Assembly: GCF_015706575.1 (NCBI RefSeq)
Contig: NW_024037053.1
Coordinates: 1,922,001 to 1,986,000, forward strand
Direction of reading: 5' to 3'
DNA: 64,000 bases
Source of the DNA: Patiria miniata
Lineage: Eukaryota > Echinodermata > Asteroidea > Valvatida > Asterinidae
A model generated the notes under the pieces. It had not been told where the DNA came from. It did no database searches and saw only the letters and a program-made list of their open reading frames with translations. A program made the translations under genes and the position numbers. Positions 34,795-48,155 of the stretch are shown here, piece after piece; position 1 is the stretch's first letter, and each line of letters starts with the position of its first letter.

Positions 34795-35154
34795 GGCCAA
34801 AAAAAAGTCTCCGGTTTCTGGTATGGAGCTTGCCCAAAAGTGGTGCGGCGACGCGGCTTTTTTTTTTTTACCTGTCTTTTTTGCTTCAAATGTCGGCTGA
34901 TGACTGCAAATGGTGCCCGACTAAACTTAGTGCAAATATATGGGAGTCCGGAGAGGTCACATAAAGCTTATTCTCGATCATAACCCCATCTAAAAACACG
35001 TTAAAATTGTGCAGCAGCAGGATTCCAGTCAAACCAGTGAGTTTGGCGGTTTTGAGACATCATCTTTTATTGAAAAAAAACGTTTTCATTTTGCCGACGC
35101 GCATGGCTACGGCGACGCGCGCGCATACCAGAAACCGGAGACTTTTTTGGGGCC
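34795..35154. mobile_element. PIF/Harbinger-type MITE, family 2, unit C
   Basis: Ends GGCCAAAAAAAAGTCTCCGG and CCGGAGACTTTTTTGGGGCC, with TAA at 34792-34794 and 35155-35157. Unit B has the empty site with one TAA at about 14338-14340. Sub-terminal GTTTCTGGTATG is mirrored at the other end. Same family at 53282-53645 and a partial copy at 56366-56519. Confidence 0.85.
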
Positions 35155-35497
35155 TAACCGCGCCCTAGCATAACAATTATGCGCTAATCACTGTAAGCGC
35201 AGTTACCGGATGTATACGCATGCGTAGAAGCCAACATTCCTTGCTAACCCGTGAAATATGCTTACCGTAAGCACAGAATAATGTGCCATAGTTAGCAGAG
35301 ATTTTTCGGTAACAGTAAGCAGAGCCCGATGAAGGTGCAAGTTTGTTTGGGCGGACCAAAATTGCCACTGCTAGCCATGGGCGTCGCGGGGGGGGGGGGG
35401 GGGGGGGGGGGGGGACACCATCATAAAATGCGTCACCCAAGCTCCAGTCGTCCCCCACTGAAAACCTGGCAACCAGAGAATAGCACAATCGTATAAG

Positions 35498-35773
35498 CAT
35501 GGGCGTCGCCAGGATTTTTTCTAGAGGGGGGCAAAACATATTTTTCCCAAAAAATTCTTGTATTTCTCTCCATTTATCAGTATTAGAGGGGGGCAGGGAC
35601 ATTTTGCCCCCCCCCCCAACTCATGAAATTAACACCACTATGACTTCGCACCTCTTTTTCTTTTCTTTTTTTCTCTTTGTTTTTTCTTCCTTTGTTTTTT
35701 TTTTTTTTTTGCTTTTCCGGGGGGGGGGGGGCGGGACGGCGCCCCCTTGCCCCCCCCCCTCGCGACGCCCATG
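35498..35773. mobile_element. hAT-type MITE, CATGGGCGTCGC family, unit C
   Basis: Terminal repeats CATGGGCGTCGCCAGG and TCGCGACGCCCATG. The 8-bp target CGTATAAG lies at 35490-35497 and 35774-35781. Unit B has the empty site near 14663. G/C homopolymers and a T-rich middle fill 276 bp. A second intact copy is at 49656-49939. Confidence 0.87.
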
Positions 35774-35989
35774 CGTATAAGTTACCATGGTTAGCGGTTA
35801 TAGCAGAAAGTGCCTTTTCCACGGTTTCTGTTTATTTTTTTCACGAAAACCCTGTTTTTGGCCAGTGGCTGTTTAATAAACGTCCCGGGACGGGAAAGCG
35901 AATAGCGCCACCTATTGTCTGACATTGATCCATAATGTCGATGTTGAATGCGCCCCAATGGGAAGATGATGTCCAGCCCACCCCCCCCC

Positions 35990-36245
35990 CCTCACTTTTT
36001 TGATTTTTGTGTTTTGGTTTTAGGAGGCCGGGTGTCCGGGGAAGAAAACTTGCCCCCCCCCCCTGGAAAAGCCACAAAAAAAAGAGGCGCGAAGACAAAG
36101 TGGTGTAAATTTAATGAGTCGGGGGGGGGGCAAAATGTCCCTGCCCCCCTCTAAAACTGATAAATCGAAATGTGTTGAGAAATACAAGCATTTTTTGGCA
36201 AACATTTTTTTGCCCCCCTCTAGTAAAAATCCTGGCGACGCCCAT
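35990..36245. mobile_element. Truncated hAT-type MITE, same family, unit C
   Basis: Reverse orientation to the copy at 35498. One end, CCTGGCGACGCCCATG, is intact at about 36230-36245; the other end is missing. Unit B lacks it (the flanks join near 14880). Confidence 0.7.
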
Positions 36246-36538
36246 GATCCAGCCCTCATTGCAAACTGTTTTGAGATTTGCAATTGATTGAAAGCAGTAA
36301 GTCTCGTACTAAGACCAAGTCCGAAAGGGGAGTTTTGTCAGTGGCTACGGCCACGGCTACGGACATCACGTGAGGATCGTGTTGGCCCGCGGCTGAGCGT
36401 TCGATTAGCCCGCCGCCGGGCTAATCCGTCTACCTTTACCGAGTCGATTCGGGTGAGCTAACCCACGCACACACGGTAATAAACCACACGTAACGAAACC
36501 GCGATTAACTCACAGCTTTCCTTTACTTTGAGTCCCGC

Positions 36539-37028
36539 TAAAGAGGTTGTGGAATGCTCGAATACATTTCCGTCATTTTTCGGGTATATGTAGCCTAAGG
36601 TGTGATGAATAAAAACGACTATTGTGTCTGTCATGAAATGAGTACAAAAGGTACATTTGAGAGCTGTTTTTCAGGTCCTGTTTCAACCCGAACGTGCAAT
36701 TCGTATAAAGTCGTCGTTGGGGGCAGCAAACACAACATAGTAAATCGTGACGTAATAATCAGGATTCGTTTATACTACGCTGCATCGCGAGTCCTGTTTA
36801 TTACGTCACGATTTACGGTGTTTTGTTTGCTGCCCCCAACGACGACTTTTACACGAATTGCACGTTCGGTCGAAACGGACAGGACCTGAAAAACAGCTCT
36901 CAAAAGTACCTGTTGTACTCATTTCATGACAGACACAATAATCGTTTTTATTTCATCACACCTTAGGCTACATAGGCCCATACCCGAAAAATGACAGAAA
37001 TGTCTTCGAGCATTCCACAACCTCTTTA
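36539..37028. mobile_element. 485-bp palindromic MITE, unit C
   Basis: Ortholog of 15184-15667 with the same ends and centre. Some arm positions differ from the B copy. Confidence 0.85.
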
Positions 37029-37810
37029 TCCCTACACCAAAAAGTACAAATAATTCTAAAATCTCTGAAAACCCTTCCACCGACTGACCAAAAACAAGTC
37101 AAAATTTCCCAAAGTATTAAACTGTATATAGGCATAAGCAGAGGTAGAATAAAGTCTGGTTAGATAACCCTATACAGTTAACCTGCACAAGAAGCATTCC
37201 ACGTTCCTCCTCTTTAAATAATAAATTACGCACTTCGCAAAATTCTAAGGTGATAAATAAATCTATAAACTAACTTTAGTTGTTTTTGTATACAAATTCA
37301 TTGCTAAAATTTAAAAAAAATACCATACTAAGTTAAAATAAGAGGTGTTTTAGTTTGTTGTCATGAAGTAACAATAGTAACTGGAAAATATTCAATTTAA
37401 CAAATAATTACCGAGATTTATGATTTTTTTCAGGCTTTGGGCTTATCCGAATGTAGTTTTTTTTCCCATTTTAAAGATCGTTCCCAGTGCTACTTTTGAA
37501 TTTCACCTCGAAAAATACATCCACTTTTTTTCGATTACTATTTCCTAGAAAAACAAACGTTAATCACTTTTGAATGAGACATTAACGAAACAAATTTCCA
37601 CTGACGTTTAGTTATTGAATTATTTCTTCACAAAAATCGAATTATTGGCTGCGCTTTCCGCGGCCCGACAATAATTCGGCTCTCGCAGGTTGCGTTCTTT
37701 GTGTGCAAACATCTAATTCTTTTTTTCAGAAGGTTTCAGACGTCCAAAATCGGAAAAAGTAGGTTTTTTCCCCCGTTAAAACAAAACATCACAAATGGAC
37801 CTGAAATATA

Positions 37811-37905
37811 AATGACGTCAGACTTTGTTTACATGTGCGCTTTCTTATGAGAGCCAGCTGGGGCTCTCACTGGAAAGCGCACAGGTAAACAAAGCGTGAC
37901 GTCAT
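37811..37905. repeat. Short foldback repeat in 3' flank of copy C
   Basis: Ortholog of 16451-16545. Confidence 0.7.
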
Positions 37906-40314
37906 AAAGTGGAACGTCGCTATAACGAACATCGTGGAATCCACAGAAATTGTTCGTAATATCGATCGTTCGGTATAGCGATTTTCACATTTTAGTGGCG
38001 CCCTCTTTTGATTATTATGAACTTCTTTCTTTATAATTCCTATTATTTTTTAATATTCTCTGTGAGAGGAAGGATCCATCAATGCAATTCGGCCTATAGA
38101 CCTTTACCATGCTGCCACTATTTTAGTCATGTTCCCTGTATCCAATAACAGAACTGAATGATAATGTTTTTGTGCAAACAGGAACCAGACTATTTTTCCT
38201 GACAGCCTCGCTTTGGTTACATTGGTTTGAATGGGAAACAAATCAAATGGTTGCAACATGATAATGGTCTATTGGCCTAGCATCTATTCCTGTGGACAAA
38301 TGCGTATTTACAAAGCGCACGTATCCACCAAAGTTTCAATATAAATCATGCGTCCATTTTTAACCGTCAAGTTTGAACTTTAAGAAAAAGCAAACCACAG
38401 CTGGTTATGGAAAATGTATTAAACACTCGTCAGTTAGCCCTTTTAAATTCACTAAGTCAAATAATAAGTTAACAAATGCTAGCAATTCTTTTAGCCAATA
38501 AACCAATTAAGAAAATATAATAACAAAGACAGCTTGGGACTTCGACCTTTAACTTCGGACCTCAGATCGCCACCGGCTCAGTCGCAGATTTGATGTTTGT
38601 GGACAGAGGAAGGTAGTTCTCGGGAGGTTTTGAGTCAAGGCTGTCTTTCAGACCTTTCTTGCAGCACAGACCGAGGCCTGGACCCACTGTAAGAAATAGG
38701 TGCACAAAAAAAACTTAGTCCACTTTTCAGATCGAAATGACGTCACATTTTCTAAAGTCACCCCGATTGGCTGGCGCGCGGGTCGCATACAATTTGCATT
38801 GCTCACATAATTATATCAGACGCTAGAGGGCTCCATTGGGCAACGGGTGATACTCAGACTACTTACTCCCGGCTTGCTCTCCGTCTTGAATAGTGTCCGG
38901 CATGTCACGGCCCAAGGTCTCCGGCAGCATCAGAGACAGCATCCCAGCCAGCACGGAGCTGCCTCCAAAGACACAGAGAGGCAGTGGTTGCCAGTATTTG
39001 CCTAGGATCAAGATGATGGGGCAAAGCACCCCACTCACGCGGGCTGCCATGGAAGATGCTCCTAAACCAACACCCCTGATTGAGCGAAAATGGTTTAATG
39101 GCATTAGAATAATTTTCAAAGGAAAAGCGACAATCAATCTATTGTGTAGTTTGGTTGTTTGCATAGTGATTTCCTAATGTACAGGGGGCAGGAGGGAGGC
39201 ACTTTGCTCGCCCTGGCGGATTTTTTTGACAATTTTTTTTTTGTCAGCAATGATTTAAATAAATGTTTATTGTTTTTCTGACATCAATCTCACCAAAGAA
39301 AACCCGCTCAACAACCAATACAATGCGCCTCGAAATGTCCATGTAATATGTGTAATAATGGTCAGTTTTGAAGAGCGCCCCCATTCGGAAGATGGGTACC
39401 AGCGCGCCAATCTCTACATAAGGAGTTGTTTACATCTACTCGCGAGAGGGACAATCCATAACACAGCTAAAGGGATGTTTTCGAAAGCAACATCGTTGGA
39501 AATTTATAAGTTTTGACTTGTTGTGACTTTTGGACTGAAAAGTTTAGATTTTTTGACCGAAGAAGTGTCCGGCTCGGGTAATTATCGGCGTCCAAACTCC
39601 AACCGGTCTTAAACAGAGTGTTTAAAACCGGCCAAGCACACACTGATTCCCTAAGTAAATAAAATAAGCGAAGAATTTCTAAACTCAAAAATCAATTTGA
39701 CTTCTTGTATGGAAGTTGAGATATCGTATAGGCCTACCTGATTACGGTCGGGTAGAGCTCACTACTGTAGATGTATATGTGACTGAATGCTGCAGTAATG
39801 GCGAACTTGCCAATCATAGCCACCGCGACCCGGCCAGCACCCAGCGCTACAAGAAGGTGACAAAATTAAAAATGAAGCCTCTATAATCTGTTTTTTCCTC
39901 CATGATCATATTAACATATTTTTTTAAGTAATGCGTGTTCATCATGTAAAAATTGAAAAAAAGAAACGTACGAACGAAGATGGTTATCAGGCAGAAGACG
40001 CCTCCGGACACAAAGAGAGCCGACAGGGAGAAACGTCGGCCGAATTTCTCCATGACGAACCAGCAAAAAAGGTAGGCTGGTACCTCCAAGGCACCGGATA
40101 CAAAGGCGGCCACGTAGTCGTCGATGCCCAGTGAGGAGGTGCTGAGAGATAGCCCATAGTACGCCAAGTTGGTCACAAACCTGTCAAGAAAAGAATTAAG
40201 AAGACGCCAAATTTGCATTCACGTGTTTAATTTTTCCATTCAATATCACATTTATTTACGTACTTTTATAAAGCAAATTGAAACAATACAACATTACTCA
40301 ACAGTTGGACCGAT

Positions 40315-40504
40315 CCAGTAAGCACCGCCCCATGGTGTTCTGACCAATCACAGCCGTGATTTATGTCCGACGTGCGTGCACAAAAGTCCGACGTGGCGTG
40401 CACGCGCGTATGATGCGCGCGGCAGGAAAATGCAGTGTGGCATTGGAGAGGAGCACGTGTTATTTTGTCCAGTGCGCAGTGGGCGGGGCTTACTGGATCG
40501 GTCC
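40315..40504. mobile_element. MITE with TGGACCGATCCAGTAA ends, intron 6 of copy C
   Basis: Ortholog of 18965-19168, about 15 bp shorter overall, with one extra G inside the second GTCCGACGTG direct repeat. Confidence 0.75.
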
Positions 40505-40647
40505 ATAAGTACATTACATGAAACGTGAATATATTAAATTCAACAAACTTATACTATAAGCTCAAAATAACGTGATATAATGGGATATTCAGTATAACGG
40601 GGAGTATAGATGTCTCAAAGCGCTTCACAAAACATGTATAATTTACA

Positions 40648-40776
40648 TGCATAGCCCTGTTCATCGGGCATGCACCTTGCAGGTTCCCATTTATACTCCT
40701 GCTGGTGGAGAGAGCTTATTGTAGTAAAGTGTATTGCCCAAGAACACCTTGCTCCCATCATGATTCGAACCCCCGT
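40648..40776 (-). repeat. SINE-like repeat beside exon 6, copy C
   Basis: Third ortholog of the repeat at 5889-6045. Confidence 0.6.
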
Positions 40777-41499
40777 ACAACTCGTACACACACGACGATC
40801 AACTAAACTATATCACAACCAAATTTCACGGTACATGTATTATTAACGTATGTATGGTTGTTGCTTACCAGTTAAAGAAGATAATCAGAGTCTTCTTGCG
40901 GATGTTTGGGGTCCGGAAAAGATCCAAGAAGGTCGTCCGATGAGCGGAGCTGGACTTCGGATCCTAGAAATGGAAGGCAAGTCCTACAACTTTGTCTCAC
41001 AAATCATGGCAATACAAGAAATAACCACAAATAAATATCCGCCCAATAAATAATTACTCACATTCCATACTAAATTGATACTTAAATTTACAATTTGTAA
41101 AGGTTATCAGATAAAAGGTTGAATAAGAAAAATTTCATAGGATAAAATGATTCATATCAAAACATTGTTGGCGAGTGATACATAAGAGTCCGATATAAAA
41201 ATGTCAGCCAGACGAGATAACACATAATAAGATGAGAACCCTGCTGTAGACTGAAATAGATAAGTTGATGTTCGGATTGCTCCTTAGTAATATTTTTTCA
41301 AATCAACTCTAGTTTTTTTCTCACACAAATTATGCAGGCTCATCAAACACCCAACAATATGAAAGTCAACTAAAAATACAAAGATCGTTTAACATTTTGC
41401 ACACCAGCGGATCTAAAAAAAAAAAATTGCACCTGATTTAAAATCGACCCAAAATAAGTAGGGAGGGAAAAACCTTTAACTCCTTAGGCCTTGTTTGCT

Positions 41500-41785
41500 A
41501 GGAAGCATCCTCAATCCTCCAAAATCCTCCATAATGTTCAAATGAAGCATATCCAGCGCCCCAATCCTTCAAAAGCTTCAGACAGTCCTGCCCCCAAAAT
41601 GCATTCATCCGCAATCTTCCAAAATCCTCTTCCTTTTCAAACATAATTCCTCAATCCTCTAAAATCCTCATGTGCTTCAACACCATTCATCCTCCAAAAT
41701 CATTATGTTTCTCAAACACCATTCATCCTCAATACTCCAAAATCCTCCAAACTGCCACGAGGATTTTGGAGGATTGAGGTGGGTT
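41500..41785. repeat. CCTCAATCCTCCAAAATCCTCC repeat cluster, intron 5 of copy C
   Basis: Direct short units with an inverted unit at the end (about 41755-41780). It corresponds to 20150-20690 in B without the patchwork insertion. Similar CCTGCAAAATCCTCC clusters flank GTF2F1 (about 52155-52560 and 55290-55670). Confidence 0.65.
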
Positions 41786-43689
41786 AGGTTAATAATTAAA
41801 CTCATCAAATGGAAGTGAAGATATACGCATTTAATGGCCTACAGTATGCAGCTACATACTAATACCCAGAATACCACATGCAGTACAAAGTAGAGCGCCG
41901 TACCGTTTCATTTTCCTGGAGGTGCTCGAGACTTTCAAACAGGTTTTCCGGACCTTGGTGCCGTTGACTTTGGCAATCTTTGTGATGATTTTCTCGGCTT
42001 CCTTGAAGCGCCCCTTGGATATCAGCCAGCGGGGAGACTCGGGCATAACTCTGCACATTTGACAGCACATGTCATTTCAGCAATTTTAAAGTGCTGTTGC
42101 ACTTCTTTTTACATCTTTTTATATCTCTGTTTTATATCTCTTTTTTTTATGTGATGAATATTGATAGGTCTAGTTGTTGATTGCCAAGCGCGCAACCATT
42201 AAGGATTCATTCGTATAAACAAAGACTCTGATGAGATATTCGCAACGCATGCATAAGGTCGATATTTACTGTGACCTTGTTGAATCGACATATAATTGCA
42301 TACCTCTGTCGTGATGCTCTATTTTCATTGGCTGACAACGATCACGTGTTAAGTTTATAAAAAGTCATTGCACACTCCCTGTGGGATATTATAAACACTT
42401 CGTGAAGCGGTAATTTGGAAAAGTGCAAGTAAAGTTTCAACGAATTACGTATTCAAATATAAGTACTTTTTAAATATATTTAGATCACATTAATCAGGTA
42501 TCTCTTAAGATTAAGCAGAATCTGTGGGAGAGGTGCTATAAAACAAATATTGACTGCTTTATCTCGTGGTGTAGTATACTAGCCTCCCTCTGCGATGGAG
42601 CATTCTATTTTATTTTCACTCTGCTTCGCCTCGAGGAAAAATAGAATGCGTAGTTCATGGATCACCTCGGGAGTATACTTTTGCTACACCACTCGATCGA
42701 AGCAGTCAATATTTGTATACTATGACTTTGTGCGTACGGTGTAAAACGCTTGTATCGTTGGTACCCACGCTATTTTCACCATGTTTTTACACATCAGTGG
42801 GAGCAGCGAACTTGCAGACGATCAGCTGTTTCGAGCATGCGACATGCATGTGAGTTGGCGTTTGATTATAATGATTGTTGTGTTTACTGAAGTTTGTTTT
42901 CTTGACTTTTACATCAAAATCCAAAGAATCCAAGACAGAGGTATAACAAAACAATTGTTAGCTGTTGTGCTGTGGGATAACGAGTTTTTTTCGCTTGGGC
43001 TGCCATGCGCCCCCGATCGGGTGTTCAAAACGTCATATCATGTCACGGCAGTAAACAATTAAATGTACTCACATAACGAGTAGGAATGCCACAACATATG
43101 GAAGCGAAATCGCTAATTGGAGGTGCCGCCAATCCCGTATAAAGTATGCAAATATGGACAGCATGACGTAGCCAAAGGCGAAGAATACTGCCGATACAGT
43201 CCCGACCAGCACACGCTTGCTGGGCCCAACTATCTCCGAAGCTGCACAAAAATAAATTAATAAATAATTGATGAAATTCAAAATTACTATTTATGCAGAG
43301 GTTGGGAGATAAATTAGTGGCAAAAATGCAAATTTTACGCTAAGGAGATTTCATACGACAGACACCATGCATTATTATGCGCAAATTGTGCTGGTATACA
43401 CTGAATATAATGCAACAACATTTCTCTATATAAGGCCCTAGCTAAGTGTAGGTTTTCCCGACCAATTTCCAAAAATGTCATCCATTTTCGAAAATCGGTC
43501 ATTCATTTTCGTCTGAATTCGAGAATCGCTCTGAACACGCGTTTCATTTTCAATTCCATTCCACTGGCATCTTGTTTTCACAACCATCTGGTATTTGTAT
43601 TAGACATGAAGTCCGATACAGATACCAAGCAAAAACGAAATTCAAAACCCCTTGTACTGTCCACGGATCCTAGACACCAGGATAAACGA

Positions 43690-43770
43690 CTGTTCTGAGC
43701 TCTAGTACAAAATGCACTCAGTGGACTTGCCTTAATTGGTTAGATGCGTGATAACGAGCATTAATAACCG
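43690..43770 (-). repeat. Short interspersed repeat, intron 3 of copy C
   Basis: Reverse complement of the 7045-7150 repeat. At this place copy B has unrelated sequence (about 28815-28905). Confidence 0.6.
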
Positions 43771-46217
43771 TTGGCGCGTAAGTAAAACTACTTCTTATTT
43801 AATATATAATTGTTCCAAATTATTTAAAACAATAAATACTTCAGGATATAACAGATGGTTTTGTGCATTTTTTTTGTCGTCATAGATGAAGTATTTACCC
43901 GGAAATAAACGTCAAATTTTGAGGAGAACACCGTTTACCCACATTTCGTTTTTAATTAGGCTTTTATTAAAAAGTTTTAGAGAGATAGGATACCGAACCG
44001 ATGAAACAAAAGCGACATTTCATTGTTCATCTTAAAGCTAAAGATATTGTGCTCGGCATTACCATGGTTATGTAGTTATCACTTATCAGAATTCAATAAT
44101 AAAGACCAAAAACGTAGACTCATGAATATTCAAAAATATAATTCGCTGGCTTGACAGACTTCGAGGCCAGATCGGGCGCAGAGCCTTGCAAATCTGAAAG
44201 CCACCGCGCGCAGTGGTCTTTGTTGAACAGTATTCATGGTATTTGCCACCACTACAGGCCGTTATCACGCGTCTAACCAGGAGTTGGGCCGAGTAGTTAA
44301 TCTTGTGTGTAGGATCCGTGATTACATGGTACACAAATGGACGCGGAATGCGCAAATGTGAGACGAACAAAACTAAATGTACACAATTCCATAGGGGTTG
44401 TCTTTAAGGGCGTGGCTAACTCGCAAACGGCGATAGGGCTGTTGATGCATTGCAATGCAAAATGTAGATGCGTATTATAGTACAGACGGCAACGTGAAAA
44501 GTGTTTCCGGCCAAAAAACCCCCAAACGTTTCGATCCAAAAGTCACAACAAGTCAAAAAATTTAACTTCCAACGATTTTGCTCAACAACTTCACTTCATG
44601 TTTTTCCTCTAGCTATAAATGGTGGAGTGTCCAGCAAGTAAGTCGTACACAACTCCTTTATGGAAACTGGCGCGTTAAGCGCTTACTGCGCGATGTCGCG
44701 CAGAATGCAGCTGCGGCGGTGCGTTGGGAATTAAGGACTATGAAATACTGATTCACTGGTAGTATTGCGCATGCGTACGTGAGCATTGTTAAAGTTCAAT
44801 GCACTGGATTTCTTTTAAGTCCAAATATCATGTGACACTGGAAAAGTGTTTAAGACCAGCCAGTCGGTCTTTATCATCCGTTTAAGACCAGCCACGTGAC
44901 GGGCTCTCGACCAATAGGATTGGGTAAAACTGTCTTAGGTATTTATGAATAACTATGTCCGTCCCTATAATAAATTAACCTATTTACAGTTGTACATACA
45001 CCAACTTACAGATAATAAAAGTCATGAGGAATGCTCCGTATGCACAGGCTGCCGTAACGAAACGCAAGCTGGCAAAGGCGGCGAAGTTAGGAGCGAAGGT
45101 CGTCACAATGGATGAGACGGTGACGAGGGATAGACTGAGGACAAAAGTCTTTTTCCTTCCCAACCTGGGGCAGAAGATGATATTATTTACAAAACACTGA
45201 TCTTATAAGGTCAAAATGAGCAATACAGGACGAGTCAAAAAGAAAGTGACCTAATGATGAAAACACCGATTTTCAACAAATATGTGGCTCGCTCCAAATG
45301 AATAATTGGCAATAATTTCATTGTCTGTGGAAAACAAAGAAACCCATTACAACTAGAGATGTCTATGTCTGTTTGAAAACTGAACCTAGGGCTTTTCCGC
45401 TGATTATTTTTGCATGACTTTATGCTTTTTTGCCAATGTGCAGTCATGTAAATTATACTTTTTTTTGTTCAAAGTTCATAAAAAGTTAAATTGAGCAGCC
45501 AACAGAACTTGAAAGCGGACGTTCATTTTCCCAACATTTTAAACACCCCTATTTTTCGAATGGAAGAGGCACACAGACGGCCGTTCGCACTCGGCTGTGC
45601 CCCCTTCCGGCCTCCTCCGACTCCTTTCAGATTATTACAATGGCACAATAAATTCACGCAAAAAATTCCGAGGTCATTTCGAATATGGTTGTGTTATACA
45701 ATAGCTACACAGTGTTTATACCAGCGAATGAGACTCAAATGTTTGAATGGGGAAGTATAAGATTATTAGTTTAGGGTTGCTCCGTGCATATGTCCTTGGT
45801 GAGCGTGTGAGGTTCTGAAACTTAATGGGAATAAATTTCACACTCTGTCTGTGGTTTGGAGACTAATGATCTGTTACACGGTACCCTAAGGGGGGAAATG
45901 GGTATAATAGGGAACAAAAGACTGAATACGTCTCCACAGGGCAATTTCTATAGATGAATACGTCCCCGCAAGGTTATCACGAAATAGAAATAATGATTTT
46001 ACTCAAAAACTAGGAATTTCCAAGGTGTGTTGATCCCTCGCAAATTGAAGTATTTTATGTAAGGGATATGGCAAGTCGGATTTCAGACCAGGATATTAAT
46101 TCTGGTTAAAATAGGAGCATTTTGAAACTACACTTTCAAACTCGAAAACTTTAGTACACGACAACAAACTTTAATGACTCCACAAGGATACAATTCCAGT
46201 ATGGGTGGATTACAATT

Positions 46218-46219
<2 letters not shown>

Positions 46220-46254
<35 letters not shown>
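46220..46254. repeat. Poly(G) tract in intron 2 of copy C
   Basis: More than 30 consecutive G, bracketed by TTCTTGTCTTAAGACAAGAA sequence to the right. The longest of about ten G or C tracts in the window. The true length is unlikely to be reliable in an assembly. Confidence 0.9.
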
Positions 46255-46256
<2 letters not shown>

Positions 46257-47783
46257 CTTGTCTTAAGACAAGAACCGGAGGGACTTTTCAGAACCACACA
46301 TACTCCACAAAGAGATTTTTTCGCATGGTGCTACCGCAAATTTATCTTGTCTTAGTATCTTTCCACCATGCAAACCTTTAAATCTCATCAAACTTAATCT
46401 TATAATCGTTATATACAATTCCTTTTTGGCCGCACCAAGCATCTATATTCCATTGTAGGCCTACTCCTTTATTCTCTTCAAATATACCTACCAATCACCC
46501 ACTGAACCCCATACCAAGGATCCGGTCAGCAGACCAGCAAACCATACTGACTGGGCGAGGCCTGCAAAATCCTCCCGGTCACAGACCAGGCTAAACTGTT
46601 GAAGCAAAAAAAAAAAAAAAAGAAGAAATTCTCGACTTAAAAACGCTTTGGAAAGATTCCCATATCTCGCCATCACTTGTCACCTTGTGCACACCTATGA
46701 GACTGGTCGGAACATTTGTAAGTGTTTTCTCAGTAAGTACTTCAATATTTTCCCAGCTAATTTCGACTTTTTAGGACACATTATCACTTGATGGCTGATA
46801 GGTCACTGAAGGGAAAAATCATGTGCTTTTTTTTTTTTTTTAAAGAGCACAGGGTATATGAAACGATAGTGTGGTATTCACAAAACACATCAGAAACAAA
46901 AACAAAGTAAGCTAAGTCATTCAGTGAGACCAAATTGGATGCACATAAATACATGTTTATGGGGAAGAAAGTCAGAATGGTGCACGGGACCCTTTTTCCC
47001 GTCAACATAAATATACAAAAGAAAGCCATGTAATATGAAGCACAACCGTGTATGATCCGTCCGGAAACTTTTCCAAACGTAAAGATCTGTTTGCTAAGGC
47101 TTATGTTATTTAAAAAATATCCATACCTCTTCAGTGATGGAGGATTTGTAGCGAGATCGATCGAAATCCCAGCCAGCATCACAAGCGATGACATCCGTCG
47201 AGTTGGTACCTTGGTCGCCGTCTACCTCATAATCGGACACGTATCGCTCACACGAGGAGTAAACTTGACTTCCCTGGGAGTCCAACTCGTACGGGATGCT
47301 CTGGTCCTTCTGTGCTTCCTGACAGGCAGACACCGAGTCCAGCTGGAGCAGGCTGCAGTTGACGGCCTGGCTGGCCGGGACCAGGCACCAATGATCGGCG
47401 TTGGCCGCCAGAAACACCTGACCTATGAAATGACATGCCGTTGGAAGTTGTATCAGGGACAACAGCACAATAATCAACTTTTGGTATTTGCCAAAATGGC
47501 CAATGTGGTTCAAAATGTCCTCGTAATGCATAGCGCAAGTTATACGTTTGTTGCAGCGCCGGTGGGAAGTTGAACGCGGTCTGTCTTGAAAAATCCACTG
47601 GTAGTAATAATAGTGGTGAATATGCGTGAACGGGTGATATATAATATTAGGTGTCAGCTGTTACGCGTACGTGAGCTATTGTGAGCCATGAAGTGTGACC
47701 GTGGCATGAATGCCTTAGGCCCCAGCAGCAGGGGCGTAGCTACGGATCGAGGGTTAGCTGGATGATTAGCTGGAGGGACATAA

Positions 47784-48155
47784 GGCCAAAAAAATATAAT
47801 CGGTCCTCTGGTCAGCGCGCGCGTCGATTTTAATCATGCGCGTCAATCTTTTTTCCCCAAAATGTTCCGCAGTAGCTCCAACAGCGCCCTCTATTGCCAC
47901 ACCTCCTCAATTTTTTTGTACCAAAGAGCACCAAGGAATGGGAAATTGCACCAAGGCAAATGATCGAGAGCACCAAGGCAAATTGGGAGGACACAATGTA
48001 CATGAGGACACCAAAAAAGCAAAATAGTACCCCACCTTGTCTGTACAATTCAAGCTTGAAGAAAAAAAAAAAAAAGCAAAAAAAAAAAAAGCCGCGTCGC
48101 CGCGTCAATTCCGGAACTTTGGTCTAACCAGAGACCGAATTTTTTTTTTTTGGCC
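47784..48155. mobile_element. PIF/Harbinger-type MITE, family 1
   Basis: Ends GGCCAAAAAAATATAATCGG and its T-rich complement ending TTTTTTGGCC, with TAA at 47781-47783 and 48156-48158. Same family as 1394-1778 in the other orientation, sharing CACCAAGG and GCGCGTCGATTTTAA blocks. Confidence 0.8.

Larger units (their letters stand above)
38562..47531 (-). pseudogene. SLC22 family transporter, copy C (one 1-nt deletion)
   Basis: Paralog of copies A and B. Exons in gene order: 47127-47531, 46492-46595, 45010-45164, 43073-43241, 41904-42050, 40869-40963, 39972-40180, 39738-39846, 38867-39075 and 38562-38686. Exon 5 is 147 nt where A and B have 148: one G is missing from the GGG after TTTTCC near 41950. 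Everything else is open, and with that base present the product would be 575 aa. Splice sites are canonical. Motifs after the break ([21 protein letters not shown]) are undamaged, which argues for very recent loss or a read error. Exon 1 differs from A by an extra residue in the acidic loop. Confidence 0.85.
34471..47645. repeat. Duplication unit C (segmental tandem duplicate)
   Basis: Partner of 14003-32565. It starts in the same place inside exon 1 and stops at the same point upstream of the next exon 1. It lacks the two large transposons found in B and has three extra MITE insertions of its own (34795-35154, 35498-35773 and about 35990-36245). Confidence 0.85.

Noticed and set aside
35583-35822. 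Lys/Phe/Pro-rich ORFs at 35499-36154 and 49594-50122
   Set aside because: Translations of homopolymer-rich hAT-type MITEs (poly-A/T, poly-G/C); no protein character.
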